DNA from: Rhea pennata
Lineage: Eukaryota > Chordata > Aves > Rheiformes > Rheidae
DNA length: 64,000 bases
Direction of reading: 5' to 3'
Assembly: GCF_028389875.1 (NCBI RefSeq)
Contig: NC_084665.1
Location: 124,328,602 to 124,392,601 of the forward strand
The first letter of the stretch is position 1. The number at the start of each line of letters is the position of its first letter. The position numbers and the translations under genes are program-made. The notes beneath the pieces are model-generated. The model made no database searches. It was not told where the DNA came from and saw only the letters and a program-made list of their open reading frames with translations. Positions 37,090-48,952 of the stretch are shown here, one piece after another.

Positions 37090-37546
37090 CATTATTAATC
37101 CAGTAATGGTGGAACCTGGGCTGTATTATGCAGAGCCTGCAAGTCAAGGGAGGTGATCTTTTCCCTCTACTCAGCCATGGTGAGACTCATCTGGAGTACT
37201 GGGTCCAGCTCTGTGTTCCATAGTACAGGAAAGACATAGGCATACTGGAATGAATCCTATGAAAGGCCATGATGATGATTAAGGGACTGGAGAATCCAGC
37301 ATATGAAGAGAGGCACAGAGAACTGAGATTGTTTTGTTTGGAGAAGAGAAGGATCGGAGGGATATTATCAATGTGTATTAGTAATTGATGGGAGGGAATA
37401 AAGAAAATGGAGCCAGACTCTTCTCAGTAGTACCTCATGAAAGAACAGGAGGCAACTAAATTGAAATATATGAAAACTACATTTAAACATAAAACACAAC
37501 AAAAAAAAACACTGGAACAGCTTGCCCAGAGAGGTTGTGGAATCTG
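37090..37546 (+). mobile_element. Older CR1, left part (host of a nested insertion)
   Basis: Diverged CR1 ORF2 C-terminal sequence (for example AGGTTGTGGAATCT near its end) breaks off abruptly. The expected continuation is found at 41311, on the far side of a younger CR1. Confidence 0.7.
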
Positions 37547-37549
37547 CAG

Positions 37550-38300
37550 CAGGGGAGTTGCTGGAGGACTCTGTGAAGAGTAAAATAGTACAGCAGAGCA
37601 CTGTCAAAGAAGGCTGGAAGCTAGTTGCTTCTCAAACAAGAAGAAAGGCCCATAATCCTCCTGTAGACCTGGAGTTACAGTTGAAGAACAGGTTTAGTGC
37701 ACTCCAGGATGAGCAGAACCCGGACCTGGCATCAAGGGAAGCAACTGGGCTGTCTGACCCTGTGCCTTGCATGACCTCTTGGAAGAGGCGACAAGTGGTG
37801 GTAGTGGGTGATTCCATGCTGAGGGGGACAGAGGTGCCTATCTGCCAACCTGACCCCTCCTCTAGAGAGGTTTGCTGCCTGCCGGGGCAAGGATACAAGA
37901 TGTGTCTGAAAGGCTACCAAGGGTGTCTGCTCATCAGACTACTGCCCTCTGCTGCTCTTTTACGTGGGTGCTAACGATACAGAGAGCAAACCAGAGACAA
38001 TCAGGGAAGACTTCAAGACCTTGGGCACAGTGATCAAGGGCCTGGGAGCCCAGGTGGTCTTCTCATCGGTCCTGCTGATTAGGGGAAGGCATGGGAGGAG
38101 GAGTAGGAAGATTTTCCAAATCAACAACTGGCTACGTCACTGGTGTTGGCAACAGGGTTTTGGATTCTATGACCATGGAACATGGTTTGAAGATCAACAA
38201 CTGGTGGGGTGAGATGTGATTTACCTCACCAAGCAGGGTGCATTTGCCTTTGCAAACAGGCTGGCCAGCCTAGTAAAGAGGGCTTTAAACTAGGTAGGAA
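37550..38300 (+). pseudogene. CR1 ORF1 remnant with SGNH/GDSL-like esterase region
   Basis: The segment around RRQVVVVGDSMLRGTEVP carries the GDS block of the esterase-like domain seen in CR1 ORF1 proteins. After a frameshift near 37960 it continues with VGANDTESKPETIR (the G-N-D block) and GFGFYDHGTWF. Domain order fits CR1 ORF1, which in other species is thought to act in RNP formation. The reading frame is broken. Confidence 0.7.
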
Positions 38301-38448
38301 GGGGGAGGGGGAGTGTCATACAGACAGGGTAGACAACAAAACACAAGTTGGGTTGCAGAGCCTCCAAAGGGTGCATGCAGCTGGGGATGTGCATTTGGGA
38401 CATGGCTATGGGCAACCCCCGTACACCCTTCCTGGGAAACCTGCAGGC

Positions 38449-40590
38449 ATGACCACCTCTCTGAAATGCCTGTACACCAATGCATGCAGCATGGGGAACA
38501 AACAGGAGGAGCTGGAGATCTGTGCGCGGTCGCAGGGCCATGATCTCATTGCAATCATGGAGACATGGTGGGATAGCTCACATGACTGGAATGCTGTCAT
38601 GGATGGCTACGTGCTTTTTAGGAAAGACAGGCCAGGGAGGCGAGGTGGTGGAGTTGCTCTTTATGTGAGAGAGCAGCTGGAATGTATCGAGCTCTGCCTA
38701 GGCAGGGAGGAGGAGGAGGAAATTGAGAGCTTATGGGCAAAGATCAAAGGGCAGGCTAACACGGGGGACACTGATGTGGGTGTCTACTACAGGCCACCTG
38801 ACTAGGAAGAGAAAGTTGATGAGGCCTTCCATAGACAGCTGGAGGCAGCCTCATGATCACAGGCCCAGGTTCTCAGGGGGGGACTTCAACCACCCTGACA
38901 TCTGCTGGAGGGACAACACAGCAAGGCACAAACAGTCCAGGAGGCTCCTGCAATGCATTGATAACAACTTCTTGTCACAAATGGTGGCGGAGCCTATGAG
39001 GAAGGGTGTCCTGCTGGACCTTGTCCTTACCAACAGAGAGGGACTGGTTAGAGGTGTGAAGGTTGGGGATAGCCTTGGCTGCAATGACCATGAGATGGTG
39101 GAGTTCAGGATCCTGTAAGAAAGAAGTAAGGCAACAAGCAGGATTGCAACCCTGGACTTCAGGAGAGTGGACTTTGGGCTCTTCGGAGACCTAACTGGTG
39201 GAGTCTCATGGGTTAAGGCCCTAGAAGGAAGAGGGGTCCAGGAGAGCTTGCTAGCATTCAAGCATCACTCCCTCCGAGCTCAAGGGCGGTGCATCCCTAT
39301 GAGTAAGAAGTGCAGCCAAAGGGGCAGGAGACCTGCATGGGTGAGCAAGGAGCTCCTGGCCAAACTCAGACAGAAGAAGAAAGTACACAGACTGTGGAAG
39401 AGGGGACAGGCTACTTGGGAGAATTACAGGAATGCAGCCAGAGTATGTAGAGATGCTGCGAGGAAGGCTAAGGCCCAGCTGGAACTGAGTCTGGCAAGGG
39501 ATGTCAAGGACAACAGGAAGGGCTTCTTCAAATACATCATCAGCAGCAGGAGGACTAGGGAGAATGTGGGCCCACTCCTGAATGGGTCGGGGGCCCTGGT
39601 GACAAGGGATACAGAGAAGGCAGAATTACTGAATGCCTTCGTTGCTTCAGTCTTCACTGCTAAGGGCAGCCCTCATGAATCCCAGAGCATGGACGTGAGG
39701 GAGAAAGTCTGGAGAAGGGAAGACTTTCCTTTGGTTGGGGAGGATAGGATTAGAGACCTTCTGGTCAGGCTAGACTTCCACAGATCCATGGGCCCAGAAG
39801 GGATGCGCCCACGGGGACTGAGGGAGCTGGCGGATGTTGTTGCCAGGCCACTCTCCATCATCTTGAAAAGGTCCTGGAGAACAGGAGAGGTGCCTGAGGG
39901 CTGGAAGAAAGACAGTGTCACTCCAGTCTTCAAGAAGGGCAAGAAGGAGGACTCAGGCAACTATAGGCTGGTCAGCCTCACCTCCATCCCTGGAAAGGGG
40001 ATGGAACAGCTCGTTCTGGATGTCATCTCCAGGCATATGGAGGAAAAGAAGGTGATCGGGAGTAGCCAGCATGGATTCAGCAAGAAGAAATCCTACTTAA
40101 CCAGTCTGATAGCATTCTGTGGTGGAATGACTGGCTGGGGAGAGCAGTGGACGTTGTGTACCTTGACTTCAGCAAGGCTTTTGACACTATCTCCCGTAAC
40201 ATCCTCCTAGAGAAGCTCAGGAAGTGTGGGTTAGATGAGTGGACAGTGAGGTGGATTGAGAACTGGCTGAAAGGCAGAGCTCAGAGGGTTGTCATCAGTG
40301 GTATGGAGTCTAGTTGGAGGCCTGTGGCTAGTGGCGTCCCCCAGGGCTCAGGACTGGCTCCCATCCTGTTCAACTTCTTCATCAATGACCTCGATGAGGG
40401 GACAAAGTGCCTCCTCAGCAAGTCTGCTGATGATCCCAAGCTGGGAGGAGTGGCTGACACACCTGAGGGCTGTGCTGCCATTCAGAGAGACCTGGAGAGG
40501 CTGGAGGGTTGGGCAGAGAGGAACCTCCTGAGGTTCAACAAGGGCAAGTGCAGAGTCCTGCACCTAGGGAAAGATAACCCTAGGTAGCAG
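38449..40590 (+). pseudogene. CR1 ORF2 remnant: AP-like endonuclease and reverse transcriptase
   Basis: From the ATG at 38449 the order of motifs is correct: endonuclease LYTNACSMGNK, IMETWW, GDFNHPDICW and CNDHEMVEF, then RT motif A in [13 protein letters not shown] (40147-40200), motif B SGVPQGS and motif C reading SADD. Asn, Glu, Asp and His positions expected of the nicking endonuclease are present, except that the final block has Asn-Asp-His where Ser-Asp-His is usual. Stops at 38803-38805 and 40585-40587 and frame changes near 38830, 39116 and 40140 show it is inactive. The ORF2 C-terminus continues to the stop at about 41224. Confidence 0.85.
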
Positions 40591-41310
40591 TACAAGCTGG
40601 GGGCTGACCTTGTGGAGAGCAGCTGTGCAGCGAAGGACCTGGGAGTGCTGGTGGATGACAGGTTGACCATGAGCCAGCAATGTGCCCTTGTGGCCAAGAA
40701 GGCTAATGGTCTCCTGGGGTGCATTGGGATGACTGTTGCCAGCAGGTGGAGGGAGGTGATCCTGCCCCTCTCCTCAGCCCTGGGGAGGCCTCATCTCGAG
40801 TAATGTGTCCTGTTCTGGGCTCCCCAGTACAAGAGAGACATGGAGCTACTGGAGAGAGTCCAGTGTGGGGCTACAAAGATGATCAGAGGGCTGGAGCACC
40901 TGCCCTATGAGGAATGGCTGTGAGAGCTGGGCCTGTTCAGCCTGGGGAAGAGCAGACTGAGGGGGGATCTGATCAATGTGTACAAGTCCCTGAAGGGAGG
41001 GTGTCAAGGGGATGGGGACAAACTCTTTTCAGTTGTCCCATGTGACAGGACAAGAGGCAATGGGCAGAAATTGAAGCACAGGAAGTTCCGCCTGAACATG
41101 AGAGGAAATTTCTTCCCTGTGAGAGTGATAGAGCACTGGCACAGGTTGCCCAGAAAGGTTGTGGAGTCTCCTTCTGTGGAGATATTCATAATCCACCTGG
41201 ATGCAACCCTGTCTAACACGGTCTAGGTGACCCTGCTTGAGCAGGGAGGTTGGACTAGATGATCTCCAGAGCTCCCTTCTTACCTTACTCATTCTGATTC
41301 TATGATTCTA

Positions 41311-41432
41311 TCCTTGGAAATACTCAAAACTTGACTGGACCCAATCCTGAGTAGCCTGGTCTAGGTGATCGTGCTTGGATCAGGACAGTTGGACTAGATC
41401 ATTTCAACTTCTGACCTCAGTGATTCTGTGCA
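41311..41432 (+). mobile_element. Older CR1, right part after the nested insertion
   Basis: It starts CCTTGGAAATACTCAAAAC and contains GGTCTAGGTGATC and TTGGACTAGATCATTTC, ending GTGATTCTGTG. This is the direct continuation of the fragment that stops at 37546. Confidence 0.7.
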
Positions 41433-42667
41433 TGCTCTTTATATTTGACCAAAGTTTGAAATCTCAGCTCTCTCTTCACCCAGGTAAGAGCCAAGGTTTC
41501 TCTTGCCCATTTTTATCTTCCTTCTACCCATAATACATGCTTCATGGATGGGATGCATTGCAGTTCAGTTTCAAGGGGAACTCTCAAAAAAATTTTTTTT
41601 CCCTATCTGTTCAGATTTTTCAGGCTAGGATCACCTGTCATTGAACCTGATTTTTATTAATTCTGGACTTATTTGACTTAACACATCCAGGTACTGGAGT
41701 TAAATAATTCAGAATAGCTCAGCTCATCAGTGTGCTGCCTGGATGCTGTCCATGCTAAAAGTCAAGTTAATGGCATTTCAACCACAGGCCTGTAAACTGC
41801 ATGCACTAAAATTGAAACCTGCTTGTGTAAACCGATAGATGAGCCTGTATCACCTGTTTGGGACCTGGAGCAGAAGTAATGACTTAGGGAGCATTATGGT
41901 GATTTGAGACTCAGCCATTACAAAGAGAAGATGGATTTGGATGGGAGGTTTTGCTCTCTCTGCTTCCTCACCAATAATAACATAAAGACCTAGAGCAACT
42001 GAGAACTTGGTTCTTTTCTGCAGCTCTGCAGCCATGTGAACTGGCCTGAGAGCATCCTCCGGTTCTGCCCACTTGTCCTACATGCAGCTGTGAAAGTCCT
42101 GTTAGCAGCGTGACTGTGACCCTACTGATACCCTGGGGCAAACAGCTTTCCTCTAATAATTCAGCATAGGGAACCTGTTATTCTCCTGGGGAAAAAAAGC
42201 TGGAAAACAAAAACAAATCTCCTAACCCTCCTTCCCCTGCTCGATCCTGCAGCCGGGAGGTATTTCCCAAGGCTGCTGATAGCTGAACGGCAATTGTTTT
42301 TGCTCGAGAATGGCACTCTGAGGGGATTTGCATTGTTAAGCTGCTTGAGAAGCCAAGGCACGGAGCAGAGCAAGAGGAGGGGGTGGGTGGAGAGGTCTTC
42401 TGCCAGGCAGGCGGGATCGCCCTGGCAGTGGCTGTGGGGAGCTTTCACTCTGTGCCTCCCCAGGGACGCAGCCTGTCTCTCATTCCAGGCTTCTCCCATG
42501 CCACGTGAGAGGCAGGGAGAGAGCAGAAAGCAGAAGGGTCCCTCCGCACTGCCAGCACCCAAGCGCCTGGCTCATGCCTGCAGCAGGCAAACCATGAGGA
42601 AGGGTCTCTTTGCCCTGACCGTCACTTCATCTTGATTTAAAAGCTTCGTCCACTTCCACAAGAGACA

Positions 42668-42740
42668 ATGGAGGAGCAGTATATTTCCAAACTCCACCCG
42701 GTAGTGGATTATGGAGCTGGGATCTTTCTGCTGATCATAG
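42668..42740 (+). CDS. OPN5L2: Opsin exon 1 (N-terminus and start of helix 1)
   Basis: It encodes residues 1-24 (MEEQYISKLHPVVDYGAG then hydrophobic) and one base of codon 25, ending at a GTGAGT donor. The start is chosen because it is the first in-frame ATG at the expected distance before helix 1, and the joined frame is open. The N-terminus is short and has no N-x-S/T site. Confidence 0.85.
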
Positions 42741-45700
42741 GTGAGTTCACAACCCATCTGCTTCTTTAGGAAGCCCAGGATCAGACACACTGGAGCAGCC
42801 CCATCCATACTGCTGTCCAGAGGAAGCTGGAGGGAGCTAAGAGAAAATTTACTCCTGCGCAGGTCACCCTGCTCAGTGCCTCCTAGCTCATTGGGAGCCA
42901 GGATTAATTTCCGCTCTCAGATTTGCAATCCTTCACTTTGATGCTAAAGACTTGCCAGCACGGGTTCATCTCTGTGGCATCATGAGTATTCAGAATAAGT
43001 GCCTACCTCTTATCCCAGCATCTCAGCCCTGTGCGTGAGATGAGGCAGCCTGTCTTGTGAGACTGATCAGAGACAGCAACTTTGGTCTGACCCTTGTGTT
43101 GTCTGGCGTGGGGGGAAAGTTTGGTATGATGAGCAGCTCTGCTTTGGGAGGATAATCTGGTAAAAAGTAGCAAAGGGTTTCCAAATCACATTTTTTTTTT
43201 TTTTTTTGGTCTAATGGCGTGTTTGCCTCGCCAAAGGTAGCAAAAGTAGATGTACAATGAAATGTAAATGGGGATGGGTACCACACAGTCTGCTCCAGCA
43301 TGGCTTTAGCTAAGCATTTTCTTCTTTGTCTGCTTGTTGCAGACAAAGCTCATTTGAAAACCCTGGTTAAGGTATATTTAAGAAAGACAAGCATATATAT
43401 TTTATATACTTTCTTAGAGAGGGAAATACATTTCTTACTAGAGGATCTGTGAGAATGACAAAGGAATGGTTAGGAGATGTTTTGGTCACTGGTTGGGGGG
43501 CTGAGCAGCAATGCTGGCTTTCACATCTCACCACTGCTCCTGAACACTTTTCCCTGTGCTCTCCACCTTGCAATATGCTGTCTCCTCAGTTGTCCTGCAA
43601 TTTAGGGTAAGAAAAATCAGAATTTGTAAAGCAAATAGAGAGTTTTCTTTTAATCAGGGTGCCAACTACTTTCTTGCACACAAGTATATATGCAGACACA
43701 ACTCAGGTAAAGGAACGGACCAGCAATGAGTTGGAAGTTGGTGTACCTTTTGCTAGTATTGCTGCTGAAGTCCCATGCCGTCATGCTACTGTCTCACGCC
43801 TCTCCTAAAGGACTTTCAGGCATGTAAACATTAGTCATAGCTTCCAGCCGCCGATCAAGAGCCCTGCGTGAGGCAGCCAGGCTAGCTGTATGGTATGTGG
43901 GAAGGGGACTCAGCCCGTACACTAAGCAGTGACTTTCTAGAGATTGGAAACCTGTGTTGTGTTTATCCGTAGCATTGCCACCTCACTGTGGGCCTGCAGC
44001 AAGGCATCTGTCCCCTTAAATTATGTCTTTAGCAGGGACCAACAGGAAGGCATGAGCTGCAGCATGCTTCAGTCCTCTGTGCTGTTTGATTACTAGCACG
44101 CTTTGTAGAGTTTTACTCTGTGCCAGCTAGCACCTTCACGGGCAGTGGGATGGGGTGAAATACACGTGTCAAAGTGAAGGATACTGTGGTTTGGGATGGT
44201 TGCCCTCAATGGTAAGATTAAGAGCTACTTCCTACCTCTTGCTTAGTGGTTAGAGCACTCTCAGAAGAAGTGAACTGAGTTCATTTTCCTCCTAAAGCCT
44301 GAGGGTGTCCAAACCTGTGTTTGGCTCTTGAAAGGAGAGTGCTGTTCCTACCATGTCACAGGTGGCTCTCTGTCAGCAAGTAGTTATGTGCCAAGCCGTG
44401 GTGTGCAGCAACTTGTGTGTGCAGACATACAACTCTGAAGAACTCAAGGAACTTTAAAAGTATACACAGAGGTGCCAAATGAATGGGTGTGGTTAGAAAG
44501 CAAAAGAAGGAGAGAGTCTGGGTCTCCAGTTTGCATCTCTGTTACATTTAAGTCTTGTCCTCTTTTCACAGCTACAAGGAAACACTGATAGAATCTTTTT
44601 CTGCTTCCTTATTTTGCTTTTGACTTTACAGGATACCTTCTCAGGAAAACCTTTGATCAAAACGTAGCTCCAGAACCATATTCACTTGAAAGAAAAGTGA
44701 AAATGAGTTGTTCACTACATGTACTTCTGACACTGTTGTTATTAACACTTTGAAGCCCTATGGAATATCTGAATAATATATATCCTAGAGACCTGTGACT
44801 CTTGCAAAGTAATGTCTAGTTTGTTGCATGCTTCTGGCAAAACAATTTCTATGGCCTGTCTCGCTGTACTCAGAGAGTACCAGGAAAATGTGGGCATCTG
44901 AGCTGGGGCACATACTAATTCTCAGCTGCCAGACCGGTGAGGACCCCGAGCTGCACAGCCAACAAGTCCACCTAAACTGTCTAGGTAGCTGATAGCCTAA
45001 GTGGCTGCACAACTATGAGCAGCAACTTGCGCTCTAGGTGCACAGAAATCGTTGTGTTGGGACACCAGGGGAAGAGATACTGCAAAAAAAGGAAGGTTTG
45101 GGCAATTCATGGGCATCAGATGGGGAGGGGGGACAACAGAGTGGGACAGCTGGAGTTCTGTAGAAGGAGAGGTAAGTGGGATATTACTGGAAAACAGTGA
45201 AGGTGGATAGGTACTTAATAGTATATTTGTATAAGATATTGTAAGAGAGTGGAGAGAATGGAGAAGGGCTATTCACATAAGACAGGAGCCACGGAGGAAT
45301 AGGTAGGATATAGCTTAGGGGAGGCGGAAGTGGGTGACATGGAGGTGAGCAGCTATAGTAAGAGGTAGGAAGGGCAAGATATAGTCTAGTATTCATATGA
45401 CAAAGTTCTTGCCAGACATTAAGGCTGGCCAGTGCTTTATGCACTACAAGAGGCTGTGAACAGGAATTTGAAGCCCTCTTTGCTCTGTCAGATCGCTATC
45501 AGAAACAGCCTGACAGGGTTTGGTAGCAGAGCACAGCAGATACACACCAGCACACTTGGAAATCATCAGTGCAGTACAAGGTTGGCCTTGGGTGATGCTG
45601 AGTTCTATCAAGTCTCCTAGTGTGTCCTGTTTCTGAGATGTTGATTCCAGGCTAATGATGGGCATTTTTCATACCCTTTGCATAGTCAAGCACTTCACAG

Positions 45701-48700
45701 TGTGCTAACCACACGGTATTATTGTCTGTTCTCATTTTTCTCTTTTAGCCATCCTGACTATCCTTGGAAATTCAGCAGTCCTTGCTGCAGCTGTGAGACG
45801 TTCTTCCCTCCTGAAGTCACCAGAGCTGCTCACAGTAAACTTGGCAGTAGCAGATATTGGAATGGCAATTAGCATGTACCCACTGGCCATTGCATCTGCC
45901 TGGAACCACGCTTGGCTGGGAGGAGATGCATCCTGCATATATTATGCCCTAATGGGTTTCCTTTTTGGTGTCTGCAGCATGATGACACTGTGTGTGATGG
46001 CTGTGATTCGATTCCTTGTTACCAGTTCATCCAAGTCTAACAGTAAGTAATGAATTACATCTCTGGTACCCTAGTGATGGTGCATTTGGCTCGCAAAGGC
46101 TCTTTGCTGAGTATGGCATACAGTACCAGTGCAATAGCTTTAGGAATCAATGTCAAACCTCTAATGTTCCTAGAAGGATCTGATTAAATTCCCTATTCAG
46201 CAAAACACTCAGACTCCTCACTCTCTACTTATATCAAGCAAAATTGCCAGAAGTTGGAGAGCCTGGGTGTTTTGCTGGATCTTCCTATTCATCTGCAAGC
46301 AGACATACTGAAACTTGAGAGGAAGGAGAATGTTTTCGTGGCATTCCTGGGCTGAGAGTGTTAAGTGTTTCTGTGTCAGCTTGATCTTGCTAAGCTGCCT
46401 CTCTGAGCAAACTTTCAATAGGCACTTAGGGCTGCACTCAGGTCTCATCTGATCCGTGGATACTTTCTGCTGAGTTTCTTGAGAAGACCTATGCCTGCAT
46501 ATCCTATGGATATTGGGTGGGTAAAGGCACTGTTGTGGACCTCAGAAACTGTTTATTCAGGTCTCTCTGCCTCATAGGCATTTATATTGGCCTGCTGGGA
46601 TGTACTAAGAAGTATCCAGATCTTTCTCCCAGATTATCCATCGTGAAGACCACTTAGGAGCATGACGCAGCTTCCAGATGCTCTATATACCTGGATTTTC
46701 CATGGAAATGAAGGTCTGATAAAGGCTGAAAGTTGATGCATACCCAAGTTGTACTCCTGTATGAGCAGGGTTATAGCTGAAATGTCCACCAACACTCAAG
46801 AAATCTTGATTGCTTCCCAGTCAGATATTACAAACAATGCTATGGTATTATACACCTCTGTGCTAGGGTATTATATACCTCTTTTCTGCCTTTTATTAAC
46901 TGACAGTAGTATTAAAGGTGGGAATGTCTCTCACTGGCATATGGATGCACAAATTTCTTAAGGGTGGGGAGAAGTGAGTCCACATGCCATCCTTTACACA
47001 CCAGTACTAGCTGATGAAGTGTGAAAGTTTCCAGTCATTTGAGTTGGTAGTAGCACAGCTTGTCCATCTAGAGTATCGGTCCATCCAGTCCTCAGCATGT
47101 GTACAAACATCAGCACAATGGTGCTGCAACAACAGAAGGAATGATATGACAGTTATAGCTCATTAATGAGGCATATCTAGCCTCACAATAGCCACACAAT
47201 ATCTGAAAGCTTGACAACGTTCAGCATACTGCTACATTTTAGTGGGTCTTGAGCTGCTGGAAGAGTGCATTGGGGAGGGTGCAACTGCAATGGCTATAAA
47301 CTAATCCTTGGACCTTGACTGGCAAGTATTGATCCAAGGGTTAGGGAACTGCAGCAGAAGTCCAATCATATTTGCTGCCACCATCCTCCTGTTGGAGAAG
47401 AGGTTATGCCTCAAATTGTGTGGTTGAGGTGAGATCCAAATAGATTGCTCTTCCTTTTTCTTGCAGGTCACAAAATCACCAAGAACACTGTTTGCATCTT
47501 AATTACTTTCATCTGGCTCTACTCCTTGCTCTGGGCCATTTTGCCCTTGATGGGCTGGGGCTACTATGGCCCTGAGCCATTTGGGATCTCTTGTACAATA
47601 GCCTGGAGCAAATTTCACAACTCCTCCAATGGCTTTTCATTTATCTTGAGCATGTTCCTCCTGTGTACAGTCCTGCCCGCACTGACCATTGTTGCCTGCT
47701 ATTTGGGAATTGCCTGGAAGGTTCATAAAGCGTATCAAGAGATCCAGAATATTGACAGAATCCCTAATGCAGCTAAACTGGAGAAGAAGCTGACTTTGGT
47801 GAGTTATCCCAGTGACCAGAAGAGTCTGCAGTAATCAAGAGCTCACAAGAGAACTGGTTCTGCTCATGCACAGCCTATGGCAACCTTCACTGCTTTTGTG
47901 TAGAAACAGCCAAAGGTGGGGACATGGCTCCAGTCTCGTCCAGACTCTGCACCCTCAGAGTAGCAGAGGGTTCCTGGTAACCTTGTTACTTCAGTAGCTT
48001 GATTACAATAGATAATATATCCATAATGCAGCTATTACAATAGATAATATATCTACCATGCAAATAACTTAATATTCTTTAGAAAGTTGCACCTATGATT
48101 TGCATACACATATGGATTTCCAGTTATGCTGGAATAACTGCTGAAGCTATTCACAATGTAGTTGGAGGATAGGCTTCATTCTGTCATTCTAAGTATTTTT
48201 AACTAAGTAGCTGTTTTGAGAGCTGGACAAAAGTTCTCTACAGAAACAGACCTTTTTATATAAAATTATTTTTTAAAATAAACACTTCTGTTGCTCATTT
48301 CCTGTGTAAAACCAAACTTGCCCCAAGCTTTCTCGAGGTCAATCTATTGACAAACTGCACTTTCTGATAGGACCACATCTCCCATGACATATTGCATCTA
48401 GAGGAAGGAGATAAAAATGATAGTTCCCTCACAGGAATCCTTCTGTGTTGATTTGCTAGAGGGGAGTCAGAGAATATAAGCACTGTCTAGTGTTCCCTGT
48501 GTTTATGCCACAACATAGCAAATATACTGTTTCAGGTATTTCATATGTTTCAGGTGTAGTTTCATCCACATACCATGTGCCTAAGTATCACGTTTCCCTT
48601 TCAGATGGCTGTGCTCATCTCAGTTGGGTTCCTGAGCTCCTGGACACCATACGCAGCAGCCAGCTTCTGGTCTGTATTTAACTCCAGCGACTCCCTACAG

Positions 48701-48952
48701 CCCATCGTTACACTGCTGCCCTGTCTGTTTGCCAAATCTTCAACGGCGTATAATCCTTTCATTTACTACATCTGCAGCAAAACTTTCCGTCGTGCAATTA
48801 AACAATTGCAGTGTTGCTGTGGCTGGCGAGTTCGTTTCTTTGGTGCTGACAGCTCTGCTGAAAATCCTGTGTCAATGACGTGGAGCGGGAGAGACAACGT
48901 CCGTCTCTCTTTGGCTGATCAGGTGGTAAACCAGGGAGCTCCAGCTCACTGA
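42668..48952 (+). CDS. OPN5L2: Opn5-family opsin, four exons, 348 residues
   Basis: Coding exons 42668-42740, 45749-46042, 47467-47798 and 48605-48952 all have GT-AG borders and matching phases, giving an intact 348-residue seven-helix receptor. It has the retinal Schiff-base lysine (Lys277 in FAKSSTAYNP), the Cys87-Cys165 disulphide pair, Glu159 at the bovine Glu181 counterion position, Tyr90 at position 113 (typical of bistable opsins), Trp246 in SSWTPY and NPFIY in helix 7. Cysteines 303-305 are probable palmitoylation sites. Overall it is Opn5-like: the loop GPEPFGISCT is diagnostic. Residue 188 is Thr, not the Cys used by Opn5L1, so I favour Opn5L2. The helix-3 motif is Ile-Arg-Phe (111-113) instead of Asp/Glu-Arg-Tyr. 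Opn5-group opsins are typically UV/violet-sensitive, retinal-binding receptors in retina and deep brain. The subgroup symbol is an inference. Confidence 0.85.
43189..43207. repeat. Poly-T run in opsin intron 1
   Basis: A run of about 19 T, preceded by CACA and followed by GGTC. It could be the antisense poly-A of a retroposed fragment, but no adjoining gene was recognised. Confidence 0.7.
44236..44300 (+). repeat. MIR-like tRNA-derived SINE trace
   Basis: The block TTAGTGGTTAGAGCACTC resembles the tRNA A-box start of MIR-type SINEs and is followed by a B-box-like GAGTTCATTTTCC. It is short and old, inside opsin intron 1. Confidence 0.4.
45749..46042 (+). CDS. OPN5L2: Opsin exon 2 (helices 1-3)
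   Basis: The acceptor TTTTCTCTTTTAG and donor GTAAGT bound 294 nt. It carries the helix 1 LGNSAVL motif, helix 2 NLAVAD with Asp60, Cys87, Tyr90, and the Ile-Arg-Phe triplet that replaces DRY/ERY. Confidence 0.9.
47467..47798 (+). CDS. OPN5L2: Opsin exon 3 (helices 4-5, extracellular loop 2)
   Basis: The acceptor CTTGCAG and donor GTGAGT bound 332 nt. It carries the conserved helix 4 tryptophan (TFIWLY), PLMGWGYYGPEPFG, Cys165, helix 5 with Pro193 and the third cytoplasmic loop ending KLEKKLTL. Confidence 0.9.
48605..48952 (+). CDS. OPN5L2: Opsin exon 4 (helices 6-7 and tail)
   Basis: The acceptor CGTTTCCCTTTCAG is followed by 115 codons and a TGA. It holds Trp246-Pro248, the retinal lysine Lys277, NPFIY and a short cytoplasmic tail with a Cys triplet. 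The tail ends NQGAPAH. Confidence 0.9.
   Translation: MAVLISVGFLSSWTPYAAASFWSVFNSSDSLQPIVTLLPCLFAKSSTAYNPFIYYICSKTFRRAIKQLQCCCGWRVRFFGADSSAENPVSMTWSGRDNVRLSLADQVVNQGAPAH

Larger units (their letters stand above)
37547..41310 (+). mobile_element. Nearly full-length, inactivated CR1 LINE
   Basis: This is a 3.76-kb sense CR1 with an ORF1 remnant (37550-38300), an ORF2 endonuclease, a reverse transcriptase and an ATTCTATG-type 3' end. Complete CR1 elements are about 4.5 kb, so some 5' sequence is missing. Frames are interrupted by several stops and shifts (for example TAG at 38803-38805 after YYRPPD), so it cannot move on its own. Confidence 0.9.

Noticed and set aside
38209-38805. 198-codon frame as a host gene
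   Set aside because: It is CR1 ORF2 endonuclease sequence preceded by untranslated CR1 sequence, with a stop inside the conserved region.
45749-46042. Opsin exon 2 as a pseudogene because of the missing DRY
   Set aside because: All four exons are open, splice sites are canonical, phases fit and the key retinal-binding residues are present.
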